Assembly (NCBI GenBank): GCA_963741405.1
Contig: CAVUHX010000001.1
Span: forward strand, 62,001 to 126,000
Direction of reading: 5' to 3'
Length of the DNA: 64,000 bases
Source: Roseiarcus sp963741405
GTDB taxonomy: Bacteria; Pseudomonadota; Alphaproteobacteria; Rhizobiales; Beijerinckiaceae
In this document: piece by piece, positions 35,662 through 44,200 of the stretch
Numbering within the stretch: the first letter of the stretch is position 1
How the letters are laid out: every line of letters starts with the position of its first letter
Translations under genes and position numbers: made by a program
The notes under the pieces: generated by a model
What the model saw: only the letters and a program-made list of their open reading frames with translations
The model's database searches: none
What the model was told of the DNA's origin: nothing

Positions 35662-35923
35662 GATTCTTCCTCCATGGCCGGTTGTCGTTGAGGCCGTGAT
35701 CGGTCCGGCGCGCCGATCGGCCATGACTCCATTCACCTGTGACCTCTCATCGGGGGTTCAGCGCGACGGCGGGAATGATCGCTCCCTCGACGCCCTCCCA
35801 GGATGGAGGCCAGAGCCCAGGCGCCGATGAGGATTGCGCCGGGGGCCGACCGAGGGCGTCGCCAAACAAAACGGGCCCCCCTGTCCTGTCGCTCGGGGCT
35901 GGTGCGCAGCCCGGTCCTCACTC

Positions 35924-35980
35924 CATATGTGAGCTTGCAATTTCATATGTGAAACTATGGCTTCTCAGGCCGATTGTCAA
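35924..35980 (-). promoter_or_regulatory. Candidate promoter and repeated operator of the sugar importer
   Basis: On the minus strand TTGACA (35980-35975) is followed by 17 bases and a poor TAGTTT -10 box. Overlapping and just downstream, the plus strand shows CATATGTGA twice, at 35924-35932 and 35944-35952, exactly 20 bases apart (two helical turns). The second lies in a perfect palindrome, TTTCA-TATG-TGAAA (35941-35954). Such paired sites on one face of the helix suit a dimeric regulator; the IclR gene next door is the obvious candidate. Confidence 0.5.
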
Positions 35981-36367
35981 CTCCAGTCGCTTTCGACAGT
36001 GCGGGGTGACGAGCGAGCAGGCAGACATGAGGTCCGCGAATCCGTCCTTCGGACAAACAGTCAGGGAAACCTGTTGGTGCAACCTTCATCGCGTCACTGC
36101 GCAACGCCCATGAGGAAACTTCCGGTTCAATCGGGGACCTCGGCGTGACATCCCTCCTCAAAGAGCGAGACGTCTCGCTCGGGATTTCCTCGTCTGACGG
36201 GCGGCGGTCAGTCTTCGACGGTCGCCCGATATCCGAACCGGATCGCAGCAAAATCGCAAGCCCGATCATCCCAACGCACCGTCTCGGCGGCATTTTGCCG
36301 CACTGCATGCAAGTCGTGACGAGATTCCGCCGCCGTGGCGAACAAATCAGAGCGACAAAACGGATCT
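35981..36367. other. Spacer between IclR gene and importer operon
   Basis: About 390 bases between the IclR stop and the importer promoter. Short frames on both strands here are not protein-like and I see no RNA gene or repeat. Confidence 0.4.
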
Positions 36368-37165
36368 TCAGGGACGGGGATAGGAGCCGGCATAGCCCAT
36401 GAGACGCGACACGTCTTCGGCCAGTTCCAGCACCGAACGGACGATATGATCGAGCGCCGCCTTGTTCTGATACTGGTCGATGTGTCCGGTGACGCCCAGT
36501 GCGCCGACGCAATGATTGTGGCTGTCCCAGATGGCGCCGGCCACGCAACCAATTCCGCGGGCGAATTCCTCGATGTCGGTCGCGTATCCCTGTTTCCGCG
36601 ACCGACGGATTTCCTTCAAAAGAGCATCAGGATCAGAAATTGTGTTCTTCGCCTTCTTCTGAAGGTTATCCGGCATAATGAAGGCCTTCAGTTCGTCGTC
36701 ACTCAGATTGGAGCAAAGCATCTTTCCGGCGGCGCTCACGTTAATCGGAATGAAACTATGCAACGGCGCCACGATCGACACCGGCTCCTTGGGGATCGCC
36801 TGCTCGATGTACATCACCGACGTGCCCGACAGGACGGCGAGCTGGGCCGTTTGCCCCGTCCGCTCCGCCAAATCCCGTAACGCCGTGCGCGCCACCGAAT
36901 GAAGCGAATGGTTCAGTTGATAGAACTGAACCATTTTGAACAGTTTATTGCCAGGCAGATAGGATTGCTGAGAAATGTTGATCTCCTCCAGATATTCTCG
37001 CTGCACGAGCGTCTTGACCAAGCGGAACGCCGAGGCTGGAGGGATCGACATGGCCTTGGATATTTCCTTCATCCCGACCGGGTGGTCGGCCGCCATGACG
37101 TACTCCAGTATAGTCAGTCCACGATCCAATGCAGGGGCATCAGAAGCGCTTTCTGTATTGGCCAT
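36368..37165 (-). CDS. IclR family transcriptional regulator
   Basis: A 265-residue regulator: LDRGLTILEYVMAADHPVGMKEISKAMSIPPASAFRLVKTLVQREYLE is the IclR winged helix, and the effector domain has YIEQAIPKEPVSIVAPLHSFIPINVSAAGKMLCS and DIEEFARGIGCVAGAIWDSHN, whose GxxCVAxPI-like strand lines the ligand pocket. ATG 37165 has GAGGAG upstream. Same orientation as the importer; divergent from the PfkB gene, so it could control both. Confidence 0.9.
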   Translation of the reverse strand: MANTESASDAPALDRGLTILEYVMAADHPVGMKEISKAMSIPPASAFRLVKTLVQREYLEEINISQQSYLPGNKLFKMVQFYQLNHSLHSVARTALRDLAERTGQTAQLAVLSGTSVMYIEQAIPKEPVSIVAPLHSFIPINVSAAGKMLCSNLSDDELKAFIMPDNLQKKAKNTISDPDALLKEIRRSRKQGYATDIEEFARGIGCVAGAIWDSHNHCVGALGVTGHIDQYQNKAALDHIVRSVLELAEDVSRLMGYAGSYPRP

Positions 37166-37843
37166 AAACTGATTCTCCTCAGCCGCTGATCGCCGCAAAT
37201 CGATTGAGAAACGGCTCAATACGCAAACGATGGTTTCCTTGTTCGGTCAATCGGTCCTTACTCACGCCGCGACAGTCGAGGTGGAATTTCAGGCCCACAA
37301 GTCCGACTCACTGCAATCCCGGCCAACCGGCGAGCCGGTTTCGCCTTCCCGATAACCGTTGGTTCCGCGATCGACAACACGCTGCCGCATTGGTAAAAAC
37401 CCGTCCGCACCGGCGCCTCCGGCGCACAAGCATGTTGACAAGACCGAGTCGCTCTATCATAAATGAAATAGTTCCTCCATTAGCGAAGATACGCAATGGA
37501 GAAAAGAATGGCGGGCAGGCGGAAAATTGGCGGCTTCTCAAACGGAAAGCCGGCGGTCCGTGGTCGGCTGCGGGGATTACCTAGGCGCAGCTGGACTCCA
37601 TCGTTGTCTGAGCCTCGGGCGGTCTCTAAAAAATGGGCGGCGGTCGGCCGAGGCGTCGCGTTGAGATGCACACGACATCTGGCGGCTCTGGCCAATGAAC
37701 GCGATCGATGGACAGTATCTGCCCGTGGCGCCGCGGACAGGATAACTTCTTCGTCAAGTCCACCGTCGAAGCTGTGTGGTTCCGACGGACGACCAAGCCG
37801 CACGTCCGGTTGCGGATGCACTGCGACCCGTAGGTGAACAGTC
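37166..37843. other. Spacer between IclR and PfkB genes with candidate promoter
   Basis: About 680 bases with no convincing gene; a plus-strand frame at 37496-37837 is Arg/Ser-rich and has no family character. TTGACA at 37435-37440 with CATAAA 17 bases on (37458-37463) could be the promoter of the kinase gene, although it is far (about 380 bases) upstream. Confidence 0.4.
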
Positions 37844-38793
37844 ATGAAATTCGATGTCAGCGTTGTCGGGCTCTATATTCTCGATATCCTCGGCCGTCCC
37901 GTCGACGCCATCCCGCCCGGCGGCGAGGTGCGCTTCATCGACGAGATCCGTCTGACCGTAGCCGGCACCGCGGGCGGCACAGTAATCGATTGCGCCAAGC
38001 TCGGCCTCGCGCGCGCGCCGTCGGGGCGGTCGGCGATGACGAAATGGCGGATTTCGTCCTGAGCACGCTGTCGCGCTTCGGCGTCGACGTGTCCGCCATG
38101 CAGCACCATGCCGCAACGCCGACATCGGCGACCATCCTCAACGTACGGCCGAACGGCGAGCGCCCTGCGCTGCACCGCCGTGGCGCGTCCGATGCGTTCA
38201 CCCTCGACGCGGCCGACTTTCCCACAGTGCTCGACGCCGCTTTCGTGCATGTCGGCGGCATGCCGCTGTTGGCGAAGTTCGACGGTGCGCCGACCTCCGC
38301 TCTCTTGAAGGCGGCCAAAGCGGCCGGATGCACGACCACGTTCGACCTGCTTTCGGCGACGCCGGAGACGGTGGACGTCCTGCGCCCGTCCCTGCCCTAT
38401 GTGGACTATTTCGTACCCAGCATCGAGGACGCGACGGCGATGAGCGGTCTGGCGAAAGCCGAGGAGTCCGCCCGTTTTTTCCGCGACCTCGGCGCCAGGA
38501 CCTGCATCCTGACGATGGGCGGCGATGGCTGCTTGGTGGCTACGCCAGACGCGATGTTCCGCCTGCCGGCTCTCGAAATCGATGTGAAGGACACGACAGG
38601 CTGCGGCGACGCCTTCACGGCTGGCCTGATCGCCGGGTTGCACCGCGGCTGGGATGTTGAGAAGTCGGCGCGCTTCGCCACTGCCGCCGGGGCGCTGGTG
38701 GCGACCGGGCTCGGGTCGGACGCCGGTATCGAGAGTTTCGCCGGCGCCGAGCAGTTGATGAACACAGCGCGCCCGCGATCGCTGTCTGCGTGA
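37844..38793 (+). pseudogene. PfkB-family sugar kinase with dinucleotide frameshift
   Basis: The ATG at 37844 opens a normal PfkB start (VVGLYILDILGRPVDAIPPGGEVRFIDEI and VAGTAGGTVIDCAKLGLA). At the GC-repeat 38009-38018 the frame shifts by two; the rest (RAVGAVGDDEMADFVLSTLSRFGVDVSAM to DTTGCGDAFTAGLIAGL) is in another frame. DTTGCGDAF contains the catalytic aspartate. Losing one GC unit would restore a single protein of about 315 residues. Probably phosphorylated the sugar brought in by the neighbouring importer. Confidence 0.8.
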
Positions 38794-38847
38794 CTGCGCC
38801 CCCGCGCCGCAATGGTAAAGCGACCCGCCGCGAAGGACGCCGGAACC

Positions 38848-39654
38848 TCAGCCTCGAACGGCGACAATGAACAGGCGCGGATAGGCCAGCAGAACTTTGC
38901 CGTCGGGCTGCGCCGGATAGGCGTCGCGCAGTCCCTCACTGTAGCGGCCGAGAAACGCGCAACGCTCGTCGTCGGAGAGAAGCTCCAAGAAGGGATGGAG
39001 CGCGGAACCCGCGAACCAGTCGGCGATCTCTTCCGGTCCGTCGAAGGTAAGGACGTAGGTCGTCATCCACATGTCGATCCGGGAAGCGACCGGCCGCAGC
39101 CATGTGTAATAGTCCTCGAACTCGGCGATCACGGGCTGCGTTTTGGCGACCGGCACCAGCCGCGACGCCCAAGGCCCCTCCGCCGCGACCATCCGCATGA
39201 GCGCGTGCGAGGATTCGCGCGCCGTCGAGGGCATCTGCGCGGCGAAAACACCGCCAGGCGCGAGCGTCGCAGCAAGGCGGGGGAAGAGCGCATGGTGGTC
39301 CGAGAGGAAGTCCAATGCGGCGTTGGCGAAGATTAGATTCGGCGGCTCCGTGGGCGCCCAGTCAACGATATCCTGCTTTTCGAACCGTGCGCGCGGCGCG
39401 CGCGTCCGCGCGTGGTCCAACATAGCCTCGGACGTGTCGAGGCCGACAATGTCCGCGTCCGGGAAGCGTCGCGCCAAGAGTTCGGCGCTGTTGCCGGGTC
39501 CACAGCCCAGATCGTAAACGAGCCGCGCCGAGGCCAGCGGAACGCGCGTCAGAAGGTCACGCGCTGCGAGCATTCGCTCGTCCGCGAATTTCATGTACAG
39601 ACTTGGGTTCCAGTCGATTGTGGGCTGGACCTCAACGGGAACGGGCGGATTCAT
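38848..39654 (-). CDS. tam: Trans-aconitate 2-methyltransferase (SAM-dependent)
   Basis: A class I methyltransferase of about 268 residues. IDWNPSLYMKFADERMLAARDLL at the start and LVYDLGCGPGNSAELLARRFPDADIVGLDTSEAMLDHA as SAM-binding motifs are those of Tam, as is the ending WFAGSALHPFLELLSDDERCAFLGRY. It methylates trans-aconitate, a toxic aconitase by-product. I use ATG 39654; a GTG at 39672 is possible. Neither has a strong Shine-Dalgarno. Confidence 0.88.
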   Translation of the reverse strand: MNPPVPVEVQPTIDWNPSLYMKFADERMLAARDLLTRVPLASARLVYDLGCGPGNSAELLARRFPDADIVGLDTSEAMLDHARTRAPRARFEKQDIVDWAPTEPPNLIFANAALDFLSDHHALFPRLAATLAPGGVFAAQMPSTARESSHALMRMVAAEGPWASRLVPVAKTQPVIAEFEDYYTWLRPVASRIDMWMTTYVLTFDGPEEIADWFAGSALHPFLELLSDDERCAFLGRYSEGLRDAYPAQPDGKVLLAYPRLFIVAVRG

Positions 39655-39847
39655 GATGGCGGGAACGGTCACGGGAAGAGGGCGGGTAGATTAGTCTACT
39701 AATTATGTCAAGAAAGGTGGGACTAGACGCGCCGGGCGCAGGGGACATCGGTCATCGGGGGTCATCTTGGCGGCCTCCAGCTTTGCTGAAGACCGGTCTC
39801 TCGCCGTTGCGGGGACGCCAGCATCCAGACAGCGGTCCGCCCGGTAT

Positions 39848-40323
39848 TCAGCTCCGTGCAGCAAGCGCAATCGAACCCGACGGTCCCTCGCGCAACTGGC
39901 GCAGAAACACTTGTGCGACCTCCGAGGCAGGGATGCCGGGCGCCGGATCGCGTCCCATCGCCTGAAGGGTCTCCGTCACCCAGCCCGGCGACACTGCGTT
40001 GATCCGAACGCTTTAGGGGTTCGACGGCGGCAGCGCGCACGAAGGCTTCCACCGCCGCGTTGACCGTCGTCACCATCGCCCCGCCGGGCATTGGATGCTG
40101 CGCAAGCACCCCGGTCGTCAGGGTGATCGCGCCGCCAACGCGGACTTTCGATGCCCCGAAGCGCACGACATTGACCTGACCCATCAACTTGTTGGCCAAG
40201 CAGAAGGCCCAGTCCTCGTCGGTTGTCTGATCCCATGGCTGGAACCGCGCGGCTCCGCCCGTGCATACGATTCCGTCCAGAACATCGACGCGGTCGAACA
40301 AAGCGGCGAGCGACTTGGGATCC
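39848..40323 (-). pseudogene. 3' part of an SDR gene interrupted by the IS630 element
   Basis: This piece starts in mid-protein (DPKSLAALFDRVDVLDGIVCTGGAARFQPWD), continues through AFCLANKLMGQVNVVRFGA, and needs loss of one A near 40007 to reach RINAVSPGWVTETLQAMG and the end EGPSGSIALAARS. The missing first 39 codons are found at 41601-41717 on the far side of the IS. Related to small SDR enzymes of about 200 residues. Confidence 0.8.
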
Positions 40324-41600
40324 TAGTTCATCGAATCGTTGAAACGAATCATATGCGCGCGGGATTTATTTTTCCTGACGTGGTTTGTAGCCTTGCTGCT
40401 TTGATTTGGAAGCGAGGTGTGAGGTGATGGCGGGTCGACGGCGGGCGATTGAATTGGCGATTGGCGAGGAGGATGTGGCGGCGTTGGGCGCGATTGCCCG
40501 CTCGCGAACGGAATTGGCGAGCCGGGTTGATCGAGCGCGGATGCTGCTGGCCTACCGGGAAGACGGATCGTTTTTTGCGGTGGGGCGAGCCTTGGGCGCG
40601 CACCATCAGACCGTCCAGCGCTGTGTCGAGCGGGCGTTGGTCTATGGCCCGATGGCGGCGCTCGACGATCGACCGCGGCCCGGCAGGGAGGCGACGATCA
40701 CCGCCGAGGCCAAGGCATGGGTTGTCGACCTCGCCTGCCGCAAGGCCAAGGACCTCGGCTATCCCCACGAATTGTGGACAACGCGGCTTCTCGCCTGCCA
40801 TGCGCGTGAGCATGGGCCGGCGGAGGGCCACGCTTGCCTTGCCAAGTTGGCTCAGGGGACGGTGTGCAATATCCTCAACGAGCAGGAGATCAAGCCGCAC
40901 AAGGTCCGCTATTACCTGGAACGCCGCGATCCGGAGTTCAAGCAGAAGATGGCGGAGGTTCTGTGCGTCTATGGCGAGGTGAAGCTTATTCGGGAGAGCG
41001 CGGCCGCCGCGAAGCAAAAGCCGAGCGATGCGGTGGCGATTGTCTCCTACGATGAAAAGCCCGGCATTCAGGCAATCGCCACGACGGCCCCGGACCTGCC
41101 GCCCGAGCCCGGCAGACATGCGACCTTCGGGCGCGACTACGAGTACAAGCGCCACGGCACGGTCAGCTTGCTGGCCGGCATGGATCTGCTCACCGGCCAG
41201 GTCCACGCTCTCGTCAAGGACCGCCACCGCAGCCGCGAATTCATTGAATTCCTCCAGCCCTCGACGCCGCCTATCCGAGCCATACGGCGATCAAGCTGAT
41301 CCTCGACAATCATTCGGCGCACATCTCCAAGGAGACCAAGGCTTGGCTCGCCGCCCAACCGGAAGGCCGCTTCACCTTTGTCTTCACCCCCAAGCATGGC
41401 TCCTGGCTCAATCTCGTCGAGGGTTTCTTCTCCAAGCTCGCCCGCTCGGTGCTGCGCCACATCCGCGTCGCATCCAAACAGGAACTCAAGGACCGCATCA
41501 TGGCCGCCATGGATCACTTCAATCGACACCCCGCCGTCCACTCTTGGTCCTATAAGCTCGACCAGGCAGCCTGATATGAATGAATTAAAATGATGAACTA
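40324..41600 (+). mobile_element. IS630-family insertion sequence
   Basis: About 1.28 kb. Each end reads TAGTTCATC inward (left at 40324, right as the complement GATGAACTA ending at 41600), so short inverted repeats begin at a TA that is present on both sides, as expected for IS630 elements, which duplicate TA. It carries one frameshifted transposase gene and splits the SDR gene precisely at this TA. Confidence 0.75.
40427..41574 (+). pseudogene. IS630 transposase with frameshift
   Basis: ATG 40427 opens AIGEEDVAALGAIARSRTELASRVDRARMLL and a helix-turn-helix part, then the DDE catalytic domain with YDEKPGIQAIATTAPD. After EFIEFLQ the frame breaks at 41257, where one base seems to be missing; the next frame carries LILDNHSAHIS (second D), HGSWLNLVEGFFSKLARSV (E) and ends DQAA at 41574. 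Some IS630 elements use programmed frameshifting, but no slippery motif is obvious at this point, so inactivation is more likely. Confidence 0.8.
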
Positions 41601-41717
41601 GATGTCGACCCGCTCGCTCGAACTGCGCGAGGCCGGGATGCATTGGTCTTTTCCGAGCGCGCTGACGACATGCGACCCGAGAAGCCCTTTTGCGCCGATA
41701 ACGAGAATTTTGCTCAT
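41601..41717 (-). pseudogene. 5' part of the split SDR gene
   Basis: From ATG 41717 (Shine-Dalgarno CGGAGG) 39 codons read MSKILVIGAKGLLGSHVVSAL, ending in SSSERVDI at the IS edge; the partner piece resumes DPKSLAAL. Joined, they give a standard short SDR. If one TA is removed the junction codon would be TAG, so the gene may already have been damaged when the element landed, or bases were lost. Confidence 0.75.
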
Positions 41718-41970
41718 GGTTTTTCCTCCGCGTCTTGAGACATCCGGGCTCCAGCCTCGGCGTCAGCGCAACCGGCGTCAAGGACCCACGTCGTGGGGTG
41801 GTTCGCACGCCGGAAAGCGGTTGCCACGAGGGGGGCAATCACGGCGGGAAGGGGCCAGAGGGAAATTGCGGAACGCTTGGCGCAGTGACGCGGGTCCTGT
41901 CGTGCGACAGCCATCGTGTGAAGGTCCTCGAATCCGACCTACATGGCTGGCCGCAATGGCCGGGGTCGCC

Positions 41971-42087
41971 AAGGCGAGGACCGCCAGGGGGGCAGCCTTG
42001 AATCATGGCGTCTGGCGATTCGTCGCGCTGCCGCGCGAACCGCAGGCTTTCGATCTCGCAAGGCACGCGCCGGCGCTTCCCCGATGA
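41971..42087 (+). pseudogene. C-terminal fragment of a creatininase gene, copy 3
   Basis: In frame to a stop at 42087 the text reads GAALNHGVWRFVALPRE...FDLARHAPALPR, a diverged version of the end of the intact creatininase (AALDHGVERFVALLRD...FDLSRLAAGPLGRHR). The rest is absent. The stop overlaps the rnhB ATG as ATGA, the same junction as at 24036. Confidence 0.65.
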
Positions 42088-42656
42088 GCGGGCCGCACTT
42101 CGACTTCGAACGCGAAGCCATGGCGCAGGGTTTGCGTTGGGTCGCCGGCGTCGACGAGGTCGGTCGCGGGCCGCTCGCCGGCCCGGTCGGCGTGGCGGCC
42201 GTCATCCTCGATCCCGAAGACCTGCCGGAAGGGCTCGACGATTCGAATGCGCTGTGCGAAGCGAAACGCGACGCGCTACGGCCGGCCATTTTCGCCAAGG
42301 CGATCAGCGTCTCGATCGTGTTCACGAGCGCCGAGGAGATCGACCTCTACAACATCAGGGGCGCCGTCTTGCGCGCCATGGCGCAGGCCGTGCGCGCGCT
42401 CAGCCTCAGGCCGCATCTGGCGCTGTTCGACGGCCGCGACATTCCCGATGGGCTCGGCTGCCCGGCGCGCGCGATCATCCGCGGCGACGCTCTCTCGCTG
42501 TCGATCGCCGCCGCCTCGATCGTCGCCAAGACGACGCGCGATGCGCTGATGCGCAATCTGGCCCGCGAATCTCCCCGATATGGTTTTGCCGACCATGTCG
42601 GCTATGCGACGGCGTTCCACCGGCGGGCGCTCGCGGCCGCCGGCCTCTGCCCCTAA
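42084..42656 (+). CDS. rnhB: Ribonuclease HII, C-terminal tail frameshifted
   Basis: Cuts RNA in RNA-DNA hybrids, including single ribonucleotides. Motifs: VAGVDEVGRGPLAGPVGVAAVIL with the first catalytic Asp-Glu, FDGRDIPDGL and IIRGDALSLSIAAASIVAKTTRD with further acids. All catalytic residues are before the break. The frame stops at 42656 after GLCP; removing one C of the run at 42651-42653 would restore NDRRSFRLAEDLI and a stop at 42694, matching the usual CPxHRRSF end. So a shortened 190-residue protein is predicted. Confidence 0.88.
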   Translation: MSGPHFDFEREAMAQGLRWVAGVDEVGRGPLAGPVGVAAVILDPEDLPEGLDDSNALCEAKRDALRPAIFAKAISVSIVFTSAEEIDLYNIRGAVLRAMAQAVRALSLRPHLALFDGRDIPDGLGCPARAIIRGDALSLSIAAASIVAKTTRDALMRNLARESPRYGFADHVGYATAFHRRALAAAGLCP

Positions 42657-42836
42657 CGATCGGCGCTCGTTCCGGCTGGCGGAGGATTTGATCTGAGATT
42701 GCCGGGCCGCCAAAAGTTGCGAAAGCGTTTAAAGAAGAGAAACGCCCGGCGATGCTCTTCCCGTACGAAAACGACACAGCGTCAGCCCCTGCCGGATAAC
42801 CAGACCTTTACTACAAACGCCGATAAACGACGCGCC

Positions 42837-42922
42837 GAATCAAAGTGTCCGGCCGTAGCGTCGAGTGTTTGCGTTCATGCGTATGTTGCGTGCCGGAGCG
42901 TTGCGCCTCCCCGCCCAGATTC
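42837..42922 (+). promoter_or_regulatory. GANTC sites flanking the ccrM start
   Basis: GAATC at 42837-42841, about 36 bases before the ccrM ATG, and GATTC at 42918-42922, about 40 bases inside the gene. CcrM methylates GANTC, and in Caulobacter ccrM is controlled by methylation of two GANTC sites near its promoter, so feedback is plausible here. GANTC is a common short word, so chance remains possible. Confidence 0.35.
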
Positions 42923-44058
42923 AGGTTTCGCGTACTGGCGCCGGCGAAACGAAACGCCCGGCCGCAACCGTCCCTGCCCGGGGCGACGCCGTCCTGGTCG
43001 GCGACTGCGTCGCCGAGATGAACAGGATGCCGGCGGCTTCGGTCGACCTCGTCTTTGCCGATCCGCCCTACAACCTCCAGCTCGAAGGAGCCTTGTCGCG
43101 TCCCGACCAGAGCCTGGTCGACGCCGTCGACGATGACTGGGACAAATTCGCCAATTTCGCCGAATATGACGCCTTCACCCGGGCCTGGCTGGGCGCCGCG
43201 CGCCGGGTGATGAAGCCGAACGCCACGATCGTCGTGATCGGCTCCTATCACAACATCTTCCGCGTCGGCGCGATCCTGCAGGACCTCGGCTTCTGGATCC
43301 TGAACGACATCATCTGGCGCAAAGCCAACCCGATGCCGAATTTCCGCGGCCGCCGCTTCACCAACGCCCATGAGACCATGATCTGGGCGGCGCGCGGATC
43401 GGAGGCCAAGGCCTATACCTTCAACTATGAGACGTTGAAGGCGGGCAACGAGGATTGTCAGGCGCGCTCCGACTGGTTTCTGCCGATCTGCACGGGAGCC
43501 GAACGGCTGAAGGACGACAGGGGCCGCAAGACCCACCCGACGCAGAAGCCGGAGGCGCTGCTGGCGCGGGTGCTGATGGCGGCCTCCAACGCCGGCGACC
43601 TGGTGCTCGATCCGTTCCTGGGATCCGGCACCACGGGCGCGGTCGCGCGAAAGCTGCGCCGCTCGTTCATCGGCATCGAGCGCGACCCGGCCTACGCCTC
43701 TGCGGCGCTTGAACAAATCAAGGCCGTCGAGCCGCTTCCCTCCGACACGGTTTCGATCGCGCCGACGAGGCGCAGCGAGCCGCGGGTCGCTTTCGCCGCC
43801 GTCGTCGAGGCGGGACTGGTCAGGCCGGGGGAACAGGTGTTCGGCCTCGACCGGCGCCATGCCGCTCTGGTGCGGGCGGACGGAACCCTGGCGGCCGGTC
43901 CGGCCGTCGGCTCGATCCACAAGATCGGCGCGCTGGTGCAGGGACTGCCGGCGTGCAACGGCTGGACGTTCTGGCACCTCGAGCGGGCCGGGCGCCTCGC
44001 GCCGCTCGACGACCTGCGGGCCGACATCCGCGCCTCGATGCGCGCGGCGGCGGAATAG
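42877..44058 (+). CDS. ccrM: Cell-cycle DNA methyltransferase CcrM (GANTC)
   Basis: Beta-class adenine-N6 methyltransferase of 393 residues. The catalytic motif VFADPPYNLQL is near residue 65 and the SAM motif DPFLGSGTTGAVARKL near 245, the DPPY-first order of CcrM. NAHETMIWAARG and the RAMA-like C-terminal domain (LVRPGEQVFGLDRRHAALVRADG) complete the CcrM architecture. It acts late in the cell cycle in Alphaproteobacteria. ATG 42877, 42883 or GTG 42865 are all possible starts. Adjacent to rnhB as in relatives. Confidence 0.93.
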   Translation: MRMLRAGALRLPAQIQVSRTGAGETKRPAATVPARGDAVLVGDCVAEMNRMPAASVDLVFADPPYNLQLEGALSRPDQSLVDAVDDDWDKFANFAEYDAFTRAWLGAARRVMKPNATIVVIGSYHNIFRVGAILQDLGFWILNDIIWRKANPMPNFRGRRFTNAHETMIWAARGSEAKAYTFNYETLKAGNEDCQARSDWFLPICTGAERLKDDRGRKTHPTQKPEALLARVLMAASNAGDLVLDPFLGSGTTGAVARKLRRSFIGIERDPAYASAALEQIKAVEPLPSDTVSIAPTRRSEPRVAFAAVVEAGLVRPGEQVFGLDRRHAALVRADGTLAAGPAVGSIHKIGALVQGLPACNGWTFWHLERAGRLAPLDDLRADIRASMRAAAE

Positions 44059-44113
44059 CGCATAATATACTTATGTAAAATGGTATAATTATTGGCCCGG
44101 CGGCGGTTTTTCG

Positions 44114-44187
44114 GGCCGACGCTAACCCGGGTCGCAAGCCTTTGTAATGATTGGCGACCGCCGCTAAGTTGGCGGCAAAACGGCGAG
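44114..44187 (+). repeat. Dispersed ~70-bp intergenic repeat, copy B
   Basis: Lies between the convergent 3' ends of ccrM and prmB. It has GCTAA at 44121, GTCGCAAGCC at 44131, TTGTAATGATTGG next, then a hairpin CCGCC-GCTAAGTT-GGCGG (44159-44176) and AAAACGGCG. The best-preserved of the three copies: shared with copy C are GTCGCAAGC, ATCATTGG-like and GCCGCTAA blocks. Confidence 0.7.
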
Positions 44188-44200
44188 AGACGCTCGTCGC

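Noticed and set aside
37496..37837. A 113-codon frame between IclR and the kinase
   Set aside because: Basic, serine-rich composition typical of noncoding frames; no Shine-Dalgarno or domain.
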